64,000 nucleotides of DNA, taken from positions 116,417 to 180,416 of the forward strand of contig CADBXK010000002.1 in assembly GCA_902798695.1 (NCBI GenBank), in the 5' to 3' direction. The notes below the pieces were generated by a model, which saw only the letters and a list, made by a program, of their open reading frames with translations, ran no database searches and was not told where the DNA came from. Within the stretch, counting starts at the first letter, position 1, and every line of letters starts with the position of its first letter. The position numbers and the translations under genes are program-made. Of the stretch, positions 8,659 to 16,589 are shown one piece after another. This DNA comes from Oscillospiraceae bacterium (lineage in GTDB: Bacteria; Bacillota; Clostridia; Oscillospirales; Ruminococcaceae).

Positions 8659-9342
8659 TCAATTTCGCCAAGAATTATTTGTTTTATTCATAAAGTCTCG
8701 TTTTGTTTTTAAATATTTTAGTTTATTAAACATATCTGAAAAGAATTTTGGACCAAAAAATATTAAAAAGTTAATTATCGCCATAACAGCTGCAACCGCA
8801 TTAGACCAATTCATTGCAAGAAGTGAAGATATGATGCTGAACAAGAAAATTACTGCGTCTAAATATGCTAACCATTTTACTTTTACTGGTATTACGAAAA
8901 ATAAAAGGATTTGAAGTTCGGGATGTGTTGCAGCAAAAGCAAAAAATAGAGATAAATTTAGAAAAATAACGTTTGTAGATCCAACAAGAACCCCACCCAA
9001 AATACAAAAAATAATGCCTATAAAATAATATAATGTTAGTTTAAATTCTCCCCAAACTGCCTCTAAACTTCTGCCAATAAAATATAGGAAGTAGAGTCCA
9101 AGTAAAACAAAAAAAGGTGATCCGCTAGGAGGAACAAATATAAACGATAGTAGTCTCCAAAACTGGCCTTGCAAAATTAAATTGCGATCAAAATATATCA
9201 TAGAATATAGAGAAACATTATTGCGCTGCATCGCTGAAATAAAGTCAAAAAGATAAACCATTCCTGATATTATTACAATAAAAAACATCAAATTAGGAAT
9301 TCTGAACCAAGGTATTTTACGTTCTAACTTATAAATCCACAT
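8659..9342 (-). CDS. Rhomboid/Derlin-like membrane protein without protease motifs
   Basis: The 227-residue protein has about six hydrophobic segments. The stretch GQFWRLLSFIFVPP, followed by a membrane helix and a Gly-Arg-Ser-Leu-Glu segment, resembles rhomboid-fold proteins. The GxSG serine motif and the late catalytic His of rhomboid proteases are not visible, so it is probably a non-proteolytic member. The C-terminus is basic and cytoplasmic. It starts at ATG after AAGGAAG; its stop lies 15 bases before the deaminase start. The function is unknown. Confidence 0.7.
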   Translation of the reverse strand: MWIYKLERKIPWFRIPNLMFFIVIISGMVYLFDFISAMQRNNVSLYSMIYFDRNLILQGQFWRLLSFIFVPPSGSPFFVLLGLYFLYFIGRSLEAVWGEFKLTLYYFIGIIFCILGGVLVGSTNVIFLNLSLFFAFAATHPELQILLFFVIPVKVKWLAYLDAVIFLFSIISSLLAMNWSNAVAAVMAIINFLIFFGPKFFSDMFNKLKYLKTKRDFMNKTNNSWRN

Positions 9343-9381
9343 AAATATTTCTTCCTTTTTAAACTTGATTAAATTAACATA

Positions 9382-9410
9382 ATTATATCACACAAAAATT
9401 AATCAATCAA
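9382..9410 (-). promoter_or_regulatory. Sigma-A promoter for the rhomboid-like/dCMP deaminase operon
   Basis: Read on the minus strand, TTGATT (9410-9405) and TATAAT (9387-9382) are separated by 17 bases, about 40 bases upstream of the rhomboid-like ATG. Confidence 0.7.
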
Positions 9411-9453
9411 TATAAAATTGTTGATAATTTAGATGCTTTTTAGTTAATTTGTT

Positions 9454-11538
9454 TTAAATTAAATGCAGTAATCTGCAGAAATTGGCAACTATAAAGCAAA
9501 TAGTGAAACCACAAATAGTTGGAATTATAAAGGATATAACTGTCCATTTAAAACTTTTGCATTCTTTTTTTATTGTTAAACAAGTTGTTGAACAAGGCCA
9601 ATGCATTAGACAAAATAGCGAGGTGCAAAGCGCTGTTAACCAGGTCCAGCCATTATTGACAAATAGAGTTTTTAATTCAGTTAAATTTTCATATTCAACC
9701 AAGCTACCTTTGCATAAATATGCCATTATAATTATAGGTATAACTATTTCATTGGCCGGAAAACCTAATATAAATGCTATTAATATAACGCCATCTAATC
9801 CAAATAGCTTTGCAAAAGGATCTAAAAAATTAGAAATGTGGTTTAAAATGCTTATATCTGAAATAATTACGTTGGATAATATCCATAGTATAATTCCAGC
9901 TGGAGCTGCAACTATAATGGCTCTTCCTAAAACAAATAGTGTTCTGTCGAATATTGACCGAATTATTACTTTGCCAAATTGTGGTTTTCTATATGGAGGA
10001 AGTTCTAGTGTAAAGAAAGATGGAAAGCCTTTTAATATTGTTTTAGATAGAATTTTTGATACAATAAAAGTCATTATTAGCCCTAAAATAATTATACCCG
10101 AAAGATATATTGCACATATTAAACTGTTTAACAATGAATTTGAATCGCAGTTTAAGCAAAACATAGTTATTAATGCAATTAATGTGGGAAAACGTCCATT
10201 ACAAGGAGTAAAATTATTTGTTAATATTGCTATTAGTCTTTCTCGAGGAGAATCTATAATTCTGCAGCCGATAATTCCTGCTGCATTACATCCAAATCCC
10301 ATACATGTGGTAAGAGCTTGCTTTCCACATGCACCAGCTTTTTTAAATGCACAATCTAAATGAAATGCAACTCTAGGTAGATAGCCAAAATCTTCTAGCA
10401 AAGTAAAAATAGGGAAAAATATAGCCATTGGTGGGAGCATTACTGAAACCACCCATGCTAAAGTTTTAAACATTCCTTGTATTAATATACCTTCAATCCA
10501 GTCTGGAACTTGGATATATTGAAAAAAATCACTGAGAATATCTTGAATTTTAAAAAGGTTGGTTGATAAAAATTCTGATGGGGCATTTGCACCAGCAATG
10601 GTTATCCAAAACACCATACATAATAACAATATTATTGATGGGAGACCGGTCCATTTATTTGTTAGAAAATCATCTAAGTGTTTATATTTTTTGTTATTTT
10701 GATTATTTTTATGTATACATTTTTTTGATATTTCTTCAGATATTTTAGTGAATTGAGATGAAATTATGTCTTGTAAAGAGATCGAATTAGAGTATTCAGA
10801 TATTAGTATATCTTTAGATTTTTGAACTTCTGAATTTAATTTGTTTAGGTTTTCAGTTGTTATTTCGTTGTTTAAAGCTAAATTGTTTATAAAGTCTATA
10901 TCATTGTTTAAAAGTTTTAAAGCAACAATTTCTTTGTTTATATTTTTTGTTTCAATATGTTTAGATAATTGACTAATGATATTTTCTATAGCTTTGTCAT
11001 ATTGGATTTTTCCTAATTTTTTTGTTGATTGCTGGCACATTAAATCAATTTCAGTTAATAGATTATTTATTCCTTGTTTTTGACGAGCAGAAACTGCAAT
11101 AACAGGAACATGCAAGATATTGGATAATTTGACAACGTCTATTTGTATTTGTTTTTTATTTGCTTCATCTATCAGATTTATGCATATTATGACATTTTTG
11201 ATTGTTGCAATTACTTGTAATGCAATATTTAAGCTTCTTTCTAAGCATGTAGCATCGCATATAACAACTGTTACATCGGGTTGTTTAAATAATATATAGT
11301 CTCTTGCAACTTCTTCTTCAGATGAGAGTGTGTTTAAACTATATGTTCCGGGAAGGTCTATAAGTTGGTATGTTTTATTGTTAAAGGTATAGGAACCTTT
11401 AGCTATGTTTACGGTTTTTCCTGGCCAGTTTCCTGTGTGTTGATTCATTCCTGTTATTATATTAAATATTGTGCTTTTTCCAACATTTGGATTGCCAATT
11501 AGTGCTACTGTTTTGAAAATTGAATTTTTGTTACTCAA
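9454..11538 (-). CDS. feoB: Ferrous iron transporter FeoB
   Basis: The 694-residue protein has an N-terminal G domain: GNPNVGKST (G1), NWPGKTV (switch region), DLPGT (G3) and NLID (G4). A helical spacer follows, then the membrane part with FeoB gate motifs and about eight or more hydrophobic segments. FeoB imports Fe(II) across the cytoplasmic membrane in a nucleotide-dependent way. Translation begins at TTG 11538, overlapping the feoA stop (TTGA), with GGAGG about 10 bases upstream. Coupling with feoA is therefore tight. No clear Fur box was found ahead of feoA. Confidence 0.96.
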   Translation of the reverse strand: MSNKNSIFKTVALIGNPNVGKSTIFNIITGMNQHTGNWPGKTVNIAKGSYTFNNKTYQLIDLPGTYSLNTLSSEEEVARDYILFKQPDVTVVICDATCLERSLNIALQVIATIKNVIICINLIDEANKKQIQIDVVKLSNILHVPVIAVSARQKQGINNLLTEIDLMCQQSTKKLGKIQYDKAIENIISQLSKHIETKNINKEIVALKLLNNDIDFINNLALNNEITTENLNKLNSEVQKSKDILISEYSNSISLQDIISSQFTKISEEISKKCIHKNNQNNKKYKHLDDFLTNKWTGLPSIILLLCMVFWITIAGANAPSEFLSTNLFKIQDILSDFFQYIQVPDWIEGILIQGMFKTLAWVVSVMLPPMAIFFPIFTLLEDFGYLPRVAFHLDCAFKKAGACGKQALTTCMGFGCNAAGIIGCRIIDSPRERLIAILTNNFTPCNGRFPTLIALITMFCLNCDSNSLLNSLICAIYLSGIIILGLIMTFIVSKILSKTILKGFPSFFTLELPPYRKPQFGKVIIRSIFDRTLFVLGRAIIVAAPAGIILWILSNVIISDISILNHISNFLDPFAKLFGLDGVILIAFILGFPANEIVIPIIIMAYLCKGSLVEYENLTELKTLFVNNGWTWLTALCTSLFCLMHWPCSTTCLTIKKECKSFKWTVISFIIPTICGFTICFIVANFCRLLHLI

Positions 11539-11789
11539 GTTATAGAATCCTCCTTATTTGTGCTTGTTTTTACAAAAATTTTGGATGAAATTTGATTTCG
11601 CAATGCAAACACGGTATCTTTTATCAAAAATGCAGTTGGATCACCGAACATGCTTTTTTGTAGACACTTTACTTTTGTTCCAGGAATCATTCCTATATCG
11701 TATAGTCGTTGTTTTATTTGATTTTTTGTTTCTATTTTTTTTATTTCACAAATATCACCTTTTTTTAACTCTGATAGAGTGTTAGCCAT
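11535..11789 (-). CDS. feoA: Ferrous iron transport accessory protein FeoA
   Basis: The 84-residue SH3-like protein has the GMIPGTKVKCL segment and a terminal AFALR-type motif (here VFALRNQ) typical of FeoA. FeoA supports FeoB-mediated iron uptake, apparently at the membrane. ATG 11789 follows AGGAGG; the stop overlaps the feoB start. Confidence 0.94.
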   Translation of the reverse strand: MANTLSELKKGDICEIKKIETKNQIKQRLYDIGMIPGTKVKCLQKSMFGDPTAFLIKDTVFALRNQISSKIFVKTSTNKEDSIT

Positions 11790-11911
11790 ATATTGCCTCC
11801 TAAAATGCTGTTTTTAAATATTTATATTGAAGTTAATAAAATTATGTGAAAATAATTGTTTTAATTTTTAATTTTATCTTAGTTTATATTGAATTTGCTA
11901 CATTTTGTAAT

Positions 11912-11941
11912 TTGACCTTATGGTTAAGTATATGGTATCCT
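11912..11941 (+). promoter_or_regulatory. Probable promoter for dapF
   Basis: TTGACC (11912-11917) and TATCCT (11936-11941) are 18 bases apart, about 40 bases before the dapF ATG. Confidence 0.6.
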
Positions 11942-11982
11942 ATTAGTGTATTAGGAAATTGTATATTGTATGGGAGGAAAAA

Positions 11983-12828
11983 ATGGTTTTAAATTTTACA
12001 AAAATGCACGGTTGTGGAAATGATTATATATATTTTAATTGTTTGAAGGAACAATTGGAAAATCCCGAGGAAATAGCCCAAAAATTATCACACAGACATT
12101 TTAGTGTTGGAGGAGATGGCATTGTGATGATATGTTCATCAAGTGTTGCTGATGCTAAAATGAGAATGTTTAATAGTGATGGTAGCGAAGGGAAAATGTG
12201 TGGTAATGCAATAAGATGTGTTGGAAAATATTTATCTGATAATGGCATTGTTAATAAAGATACAGTTACCATTGAAACTCTTAGTGGAATAAAAACTTTG
12301 GAGTTGACAAAAAAGAATGATAAGGTTGTTTCAGCAAAAGTTGACATGGGAAAGGCTGAGTTAGTTCCTGAAAATATACCTGTTTGTGTTGATGGACAAC
12401 ATGATAAATTGGTTGATTATCCATTGGAAATTGATGGGATTGAATATAAAATAACGTGTGTTTCTATGGGAAATCCACACTGTGTAGTTTTTTGTGATGA
12501 TGTTAGCAAAATTGATCTTGAAAAATTGGGACCAAAGTTTGAAAATAACTCTATTTTTCCTGATAAAGTAAATACTGAATTTGTTAGTATAGTTAATAGA
12601 GATAAGATAAAAATGAGAGTTTGGGAACGTGGAAGTGGTGAAACAATGGCGTGTGGAACAGGAGCTTGTGCTGCTGTTGTTGCTGCAGTTGAAAATGGTT
12701 TTTGCAATAGAGATCAATATGTATCGGTTGAATTGCTGGGTGGAGAATTAAATATATGCTACACCAAAGAGACAGTTTATATGATTGGAGAAGCTGCTGT
12801 TGCTTTTAAGGGAGAAGTTGAAATATAA
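11983..12828 (+). CDS. dapF: Diaminopimelate epimerase
   Basis: The 281-residue protein begins FTKMHGCGNDYIY, as DapF does. It has both active-site cysteines in context: GKMCGNAIRCVG and TMACGTGACAA. It interconverts LL- and meso-diaminopimelate, the latter used for peptidoglycan and lysine. ATG 11983 follows GGGAGG at 11972-11977. With the next gene (dapL) it completes the aminotransferase variant of the DAP pathway. Confidence 0.96.
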   Translation: MVLNFTKMHGCGNDYIYFNCLKEQLENPEEIAQKLSHRHFSVGGDGIVMICSSSVADAKMRMFNSDGSEGKMCGNAIRCVGKYLSDNGIVNKDTVTIETLSGIKTLELTKKNDKVVSAKVDMGKAELVPENIPVCVDGQHDKLVDYPLEIDGIEYKITCVSMGNPHCVVFCDDVSKIDLEKLGPKFENNSIFPDKVNTEFVSIVNRDKIKMRVWERGSGETMACGTGACAAVVAAVENGFCNRDQYVSVELLGGELNICYTKETVYMIGEAAVAFKGEVEI

Positions 12829-12861
12829 TAGCTGTTTTGGTTCAGCAGTCATGTTTTTAGT

Positions 12862-12891
12862 TTGACGTAAAAATGAAACATATGATATAAT
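12862..12891 (+). promoter_or_regulatory. Promoter for dapL
   Basis: TTGACG (12862-12867) and TATAAT (12886-12891) are separated by 18 bases, about 37 bases before the dapL start. Confidence 0.7.
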
Positions 12892-12927
12892 TTAATCGAT
12901 AATTTTAGTTTGAAAGGTTGATTTTTG

Positions 12928-14106
12928 ATGCGTGTTAATAGAAATTATGCTAACCTTGAAGATAATTACCTTTTTGCAACAGTGTCTTCAAAAGTGGCTG
13001 AATTCAAAGAAGCTAATCCAAATAAAAAGTTGATATATATGGGGATAGGCGATGTTACTAGACCGTTGTGTGAAGAGGTAATTAATGAGCTTAAAAGTGC
13101 AGTGTCCGATATGGCAAACCCAGAAACTTTTATGGGATATGGTCCATATCAAGGATATGATTTTTTAAGAAAGTCTGTGGCAAAATATTATGCTGACCAC
13201 GGAGCAAATATAGATTTAGATGAAATATTTATAAGTGATGGAGCAAAAAGCGATTGTGGAAATATACTTGATATTTTTGGTAATGATCAAAAAGTTTTAA
13301 TTCCTGATCCTGTTTATCCTGTATATTTAGACACAAATGTTATGGCAGGAAATAAGATTATTTTTGCAAATGCAAATGAAGAGAACGGATTTTTACCATT
13401 ACCAGATCGTAATGTGGATGTTGATATTATATATATTTGTTCGCCTAACAATCCAACAGGAGCTGTTTATAATAGAAAGCAGCTGAAAGATTGGGTTGAT
13501 TATGCAAATGAAAAAGATGCTATAATTTTGTTTGATTCAGCATATGAGGCGTTTATAGTTGATAAAGATTTGCCTAGAAGCATTTTTGAAATAGAAGGAG
13601 CTAAGACTTGTGCAATTGAGATATGTTCTCTTTCTAAAACAGCGGGATTCACTGGAACTAGATGTGGTTTTACCATAGTGCCTAAAGACTTAAAACGCGA
13701 TGGAAGTTCTATTAATGATATGTGGCTTAGAAGACAAACAACTAATTTTAATGGGGTTTCATATATAATTCAACGTGGAGCAGCTGCGGTTTTTACAGAA
13801 AAAGGATCACAACAAATTAGAGAGAGCTTAGATTATTATGGCAAAAATGCTGATGCTATAGGTAAAGCTATGAATGAAATGGGAATTTGGTATACGGGAG
13901 GAAAGAACTCACCATATATATGGCTTAAATGTCCTAACAATATGGATTCATGGAAGTTTTTTGAATTGTTATTAAATGATATACAGGTTGTTGGAACGCC
14001 TGGTTCTGGCTTTGGGAAGAATGGGGAAGGATTCTTTAGATTAACTGCGTTTGGAAATTATGAGGACACAATAGAAGGTATGAATAGATTAAAAAGCATA
14101 TTTTAA
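12928..14106 (+). CDS. dapL: LL-diaminopimelate aminotransferase
   Basis: This 392-residue class I/II aminotransferase starts VNRNYANLEDNYLF and has MGIGDVTRPL, CSPNNPTGA and the PLP lysine segment SLSKTAGFTGTR. These match DapL, which makes LL-DAP from tetrahydrodipicolinate in one step and bypasses the acylated routes. ATG 12928 follows GAAAGG; an in-frame TTG lies one codon upstream. It has its own promoter and terminator. The DapL route is used by some Clostridia, chlamydiae, plants and others. Confidence 0.95.
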   Translation: MRVNRNYANLEDNYLFATVSSKVAEFKEANPNKKLIYMGIGDVTRPLCEEVINELKSAVSDMANPETFMGYGPYQGYDFLRKSVAKYYADHGANIDLDEIFISDGAKSDCGNILDIFGNDQKVLIPDPVYPVYLDTNVMAGNKIIFANANEENGFLPLPDRNVDVDIIYICSPNNPTGAVYNRKQLKDWVDYANEKDAIILFDSAYEAFIVDKDLPRSIFEIEGAKTCAIEICSLSKTAGFTGTRCGFTIVPKDLKRDGSSINDMWLRRQTTNFNGVSYIIQRGAAAVFTEKGSQQIRESLDYYGKNADAIGKAMNEMGIWYTGGKNSPYIWLKCPNNMDSWKFFELLLNDIQVVGTPGSGFGKNGEGFFRLTAFGNYEDTIEGMNRLKSIF

Positions 14107-14108
14107 AT

Positions 14109-14146
14109 AAAAAACTGACTTGTATTTTAACAAGTCAGTTTTTTAT
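14109..14146 (+). terminator. Terminator between dapL and the secreted-protein cluster (copy 1)
   Basis: AAAACTGACTTGT and ACAAGTCAGTTTTTT form a hairpin followed by T residues. Near-identical hairpins occur at 15657-15698 and 16545-16583, each just 3' of a minus-strand secreted-protein gene. Confidence 0.9.
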
Positions 14147-15492
14147 TATTTTCTAGCTATGGCTAAAATCTCTGATTTAAACACGTTCCAGTTTTGGTAG
14201 GAATCATTGTGTGCAATACAATCAAAGCCGCTTTTGTGTGGGAATAGTATTAATATGTGGGATTTGCATTTATTTTTATTTTGAGCATATTGTGTAGATA
14301 TGAGTTCAGAAATTTCATCTAAAGTTTTTATTTCGGGATTTTGATTAAGAGAATTTAATATAAGTGCTTGTTTTTTATTAATGTCTATTCCGGCTACTGT
14401 TATCCAATGGTAACCTATATTTGTTGCAATTGGGGTATCACTATAGCTAAAGTGCCATATTAGTAAAAGATATGCAATTTTTTTCATAATGTTTGTATGT
14501 TTATAATAATTTGGTTTGTTATTAGATATGGATATCTCGTCAACGGATATTCCATATGTTTGTAAATACTGACGCATTTCATATTGACTTTGAGCATTTC
14601 GTAAGATGTATGCATATTTGGGCATGCGTTTTAAAAATTCGTTTTCAATTATATCTGTTGATTCATTAAATTCATATGAGTCAAATTTTTTTATGGGAGT
14701 TTGCCCATTCATGAACAGAAAGTAGTTTGCTATATTTTGAGATGTGAAAAGCCAACAATTATTTTTAGATTGAAGGCCGGCATTAATGTTTTCAAATTTG
14801 TTACACAGCTTATACAATTGAATATTTCTTTTTTTAATATATGATTCAGATTCAGCAATAAGAGTATCTAACTCACTTTCAGCTTGATCCCACCATTTTT
14901 CATTGTCTTGTTCCAACAATTCTTCATTGTATAGAGTGTAATTATTATTTATAGTTATGTTATTAAAAATTAGGTTATTAGTTGTGGGTTCTGTATTAAC
15001 ATGATTTATTTTAGTGTTTATGTCATATGTATATAGATCTTCATAAATTTGATCAAGCGTAGAATTAGCATTGACAAGTTCATCATTAATTATACTGAGA
15101 TTTATGTTATTCTTTGTTAATTTTAATAATGAATTTAATGATGTGTTTAGATCATTTAATACCATTACTGTGTTTTTCAATGAAAGCAAGTCCTGAGTTT
15201 CTAAATAATAAATTTTATTTAACTTATTAGTTAAATTATCAATTGATGAATTAATAATACTATTGATTGAAAGATTTTGAATATATATGACTGAGGTATA
15301 CAGGTTGTTACGTATAATTTCTAGTTTTTCTAAGCACGAGTGTATTGATTCATTTGCGTTTTGTCGATAATAAATATTTGATTGTGCTAAGGAATCATTT
15401 AATTGTATTGCTTTTGTAGGAGTTATAATAGAAATAGATATTATTACTGCGCATAACGTAGCTATTAACTTTTTAAATATATTAATTTTCAT
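14146..15492 (-). CDS. Secreted putative papain-like cysteine peptidase
   Basis: The 448-residue protein has a signal peptide (residues 1-28, Ala at the probable cleavage site), then a helical, Asn/Leu-rich region (30-190). Its C-terminal domain has NNCWLFTSQN (Cys246), HWITVAGID (His362) and a following Asn380. The Cys-Trp-x-Phe-Ser/Thr pattern with a Gln a few residues earlier, and a later His in a hydrophobic strand, resembles the papain fold. The paralogue at 16590-18389 has the same elements with Asp in place of Asn. I infer a secreted peptidase or transglutaminase-like enzyme; the family is not recognised. ATG follows AAAGGAGTGAT, and a TTGCCA/TATAAT promoter lies upstream. Confidence 0.7.
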   Translation of the reverse strand: MKINIFKKLIATLCAVIISISIITPTKAIQLNDSLAQSNIYYRQNANESIHSCLEKLEIIRNNLYTSVIYIQNLSINSIINSSIDNLTNKLNKIYYLETQDLLSLKNTVMVLNDLNTSLNSLLKLTKNNINLSIINDELVNANSTLDQIYEDLYTYDINTKINHVNTEPTTNNLIFNNITINNNYTLYNEELLEQDNEKWWDQAESELDTLIAESESYIKKRNIQLYKLCNKFENINAGLQSKNNCWLFTSQNIANYFLFMNGQTPIKKFDSYEFNESTDIIENEFLKRMPKYAYILRNAQSQYEMRQYLQTYGISVDEISISNNKPNYYKHTNIMKKIAYLLLIWHFSYSDTPIATNIGYHWITVAGIDINKKQALILNSLNQNPEIKTLDEISELISTQYAQNKNKCKSHILILFPHKSGFDCIAHNDSYQNWNVFKSEILAIARK

Positions 15493-15545
15493 AAATCTAT
15501 CACTCCTTTTAGCGAATGAATTTATAATTATTTTATATATAAGCT

Positions 15546-15573
15546 ATTATAAATTGTAATTTGTAACTGGCAA
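15546..15573 (-). promoter_or_regulatory. Probable promoter for the 448-residue secreted protein
   Basis: On the minus strand TTGCCA (15573-15568) and TATAAT (15551-15546) are 16 bases apart, about 55 bases from the ATG. Confidence 0.5.
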
Positions 15574-15656
15574 TTATAAGTTTTTAATAAATATTTTTGA
15601 TTTTTTTGTTGAATTTTGCCAAAATGTATAATCCGCAAATGCTTAAAGTAGGATAG

Positions 15657-15698
15657 AAAAAAACTGACTTGTTAAAATTACAAGTCAGTTTTTTATTT
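15657..15698 (-). terminator. Terminator of the shared type (copy 2)
   Basis: AAAACTGACTTGT and ACAAGTCAGTTTTTT enclose TAAAATT. The sequence is nearly identical to the hairpins at 14109 and 16545 and lies 3' of the 181-residue secreted protein gene. Confidence 0.88.
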
Positions 15699-15720
15699 AT
15701 CATTTCATTAAAAATGTTTG

Positions 15721-16266
15721 CTATTGTATAGCTCGGGTCTTACGCAATTCTTCCACGCGACGATTGTCGAGAATTATAGCATACTTCTCTTGAATAGCAT
15801 TTTTAATTTGAAGTATTATACGGTCAAGAGTATCGTTTAACAATAAAATATTATTTTCACGAGGTTCTACAAAACTACTTTGTCGACCGTATGTATTTGG
15901 AATTAAATTTTGTTTAGCTCTGCTTTTTATGAATTTAGCTATTTTGTGTATGTCATTTTCTGATAATTGACACATAAAAGCGAAACAGTCTGACCAATAT
16001 TTTGCAGAATAATGATTTTCATATTTTGAATTATAGTAATATTTTATGCCATACTCATTAAATATTTCGTTAATCTTATTTACACTAGGTCTTAAGAACC
16101 AGCCTTCCATAGCTAATTTTGTGGTGTAATCGCTCAGTGCATACTGTGTTTCTACATCCATACTTTTTGCTTTTGGCCATAAAGCCTCTGCAGGGGTTAT
16201 AACGGCTACAGACATTGTTGCTGCACACAAGGTAGCAATTACTTTTTTTAATACTTTAGTTTTCAT
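15721..16266 (-). CDS. Small secreted protein of unknown function
   Basis: The 181-residue protein has a signal peptide (residues 1-28, ending AEA) nearly the same as those of its two neighbours: KKVIATLCAATMSVAVITPAEA against KKLIATLCAVIISISIITPTKA. The mature part is helical with several Tyr/Trp residues and one Cys-Phe-Ala-Phe-Met-Cys segment. The NNCWLF and HWIT motifs of the neighbours are absent. It may be a diverged or shortened relative, or a different effector made from the same expression and secretion cassette. ATG follows AAAGGTGAT. The function is not recognised. Confidence 0.65.
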   Translation of the reverse strand: MKTKVLKKVIATLCAATMSVAVITPAEALWPKAKSMDVETQYALSDYTTKLAMEGWFLRPSVNKINEIFNEYGIKYYYNSKYENHYSAKYWSDCFAFMCQLSENDIHKIAKFIKSRAKQNLIPNTYGRQSSFVEPRENNILLLNDTLDRIILQIKNAIQEKYAIILDNRRVEELRKTRAIQ

Positions 16267-16544
16267 TTAATTTATCACCTTTCGTTTAAAATATAATTTG
16301 CATAATATCATATTTTCAGTGATAAGTAAAACAATTTTGGGTTTTTTGTTAATTATGTAAAAAAATCAACTTTATTATATAGCATTTACACCATGCAATG
16401 TTTGTCAAAAATTGAAATATATTTTATTTTGATAAGTATTTTTAATTTTATATAGAATTTTTTTGATGTGTAATTTATTCTGTGGTATTAGAATGTTAAG
16501 GAATCATTAAGACTATCGTAAGCTAACATATTAGATGAATTGAA
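16267..16544. other. Intergenic gap without a gene
   Basis: A/T-rich spacer between two minus-strand secreted-protein genes. It should hold the promoter of the 181-residue gene; I see A/T-rich -10-like sequences but no well-spaced pair. No RNA gene or repeat is visible. Confidence 0.5.
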
Positions 16545-16583
16545 TAAAAAACTGACTTGTTAAATTTACAAGTCAGTTTTTTA
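16545..16583 (-). terminator. Terminator of the shared type (copy 3)
   Basis: AAAACTGACTTGT and ACAAGTCAGTTTTTT enclose TAAATTT. It lies just 3' of the 599-residue secreted protein gene. Confidence 0.9.
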
Positions 16584-16589
16584 CTATTA

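Noticed and set aside
9482..10363. Long plus-strand open frame opposite feoB
   Set aside because: It is a shadow of feoB; the minus frame has complete FeoB motifs and coupling with feoA.
11790..11982. Fur box ahead of feoA
   Set aside because: Only general A/T richness; no GATAATnATTATC-like palindrome was found.
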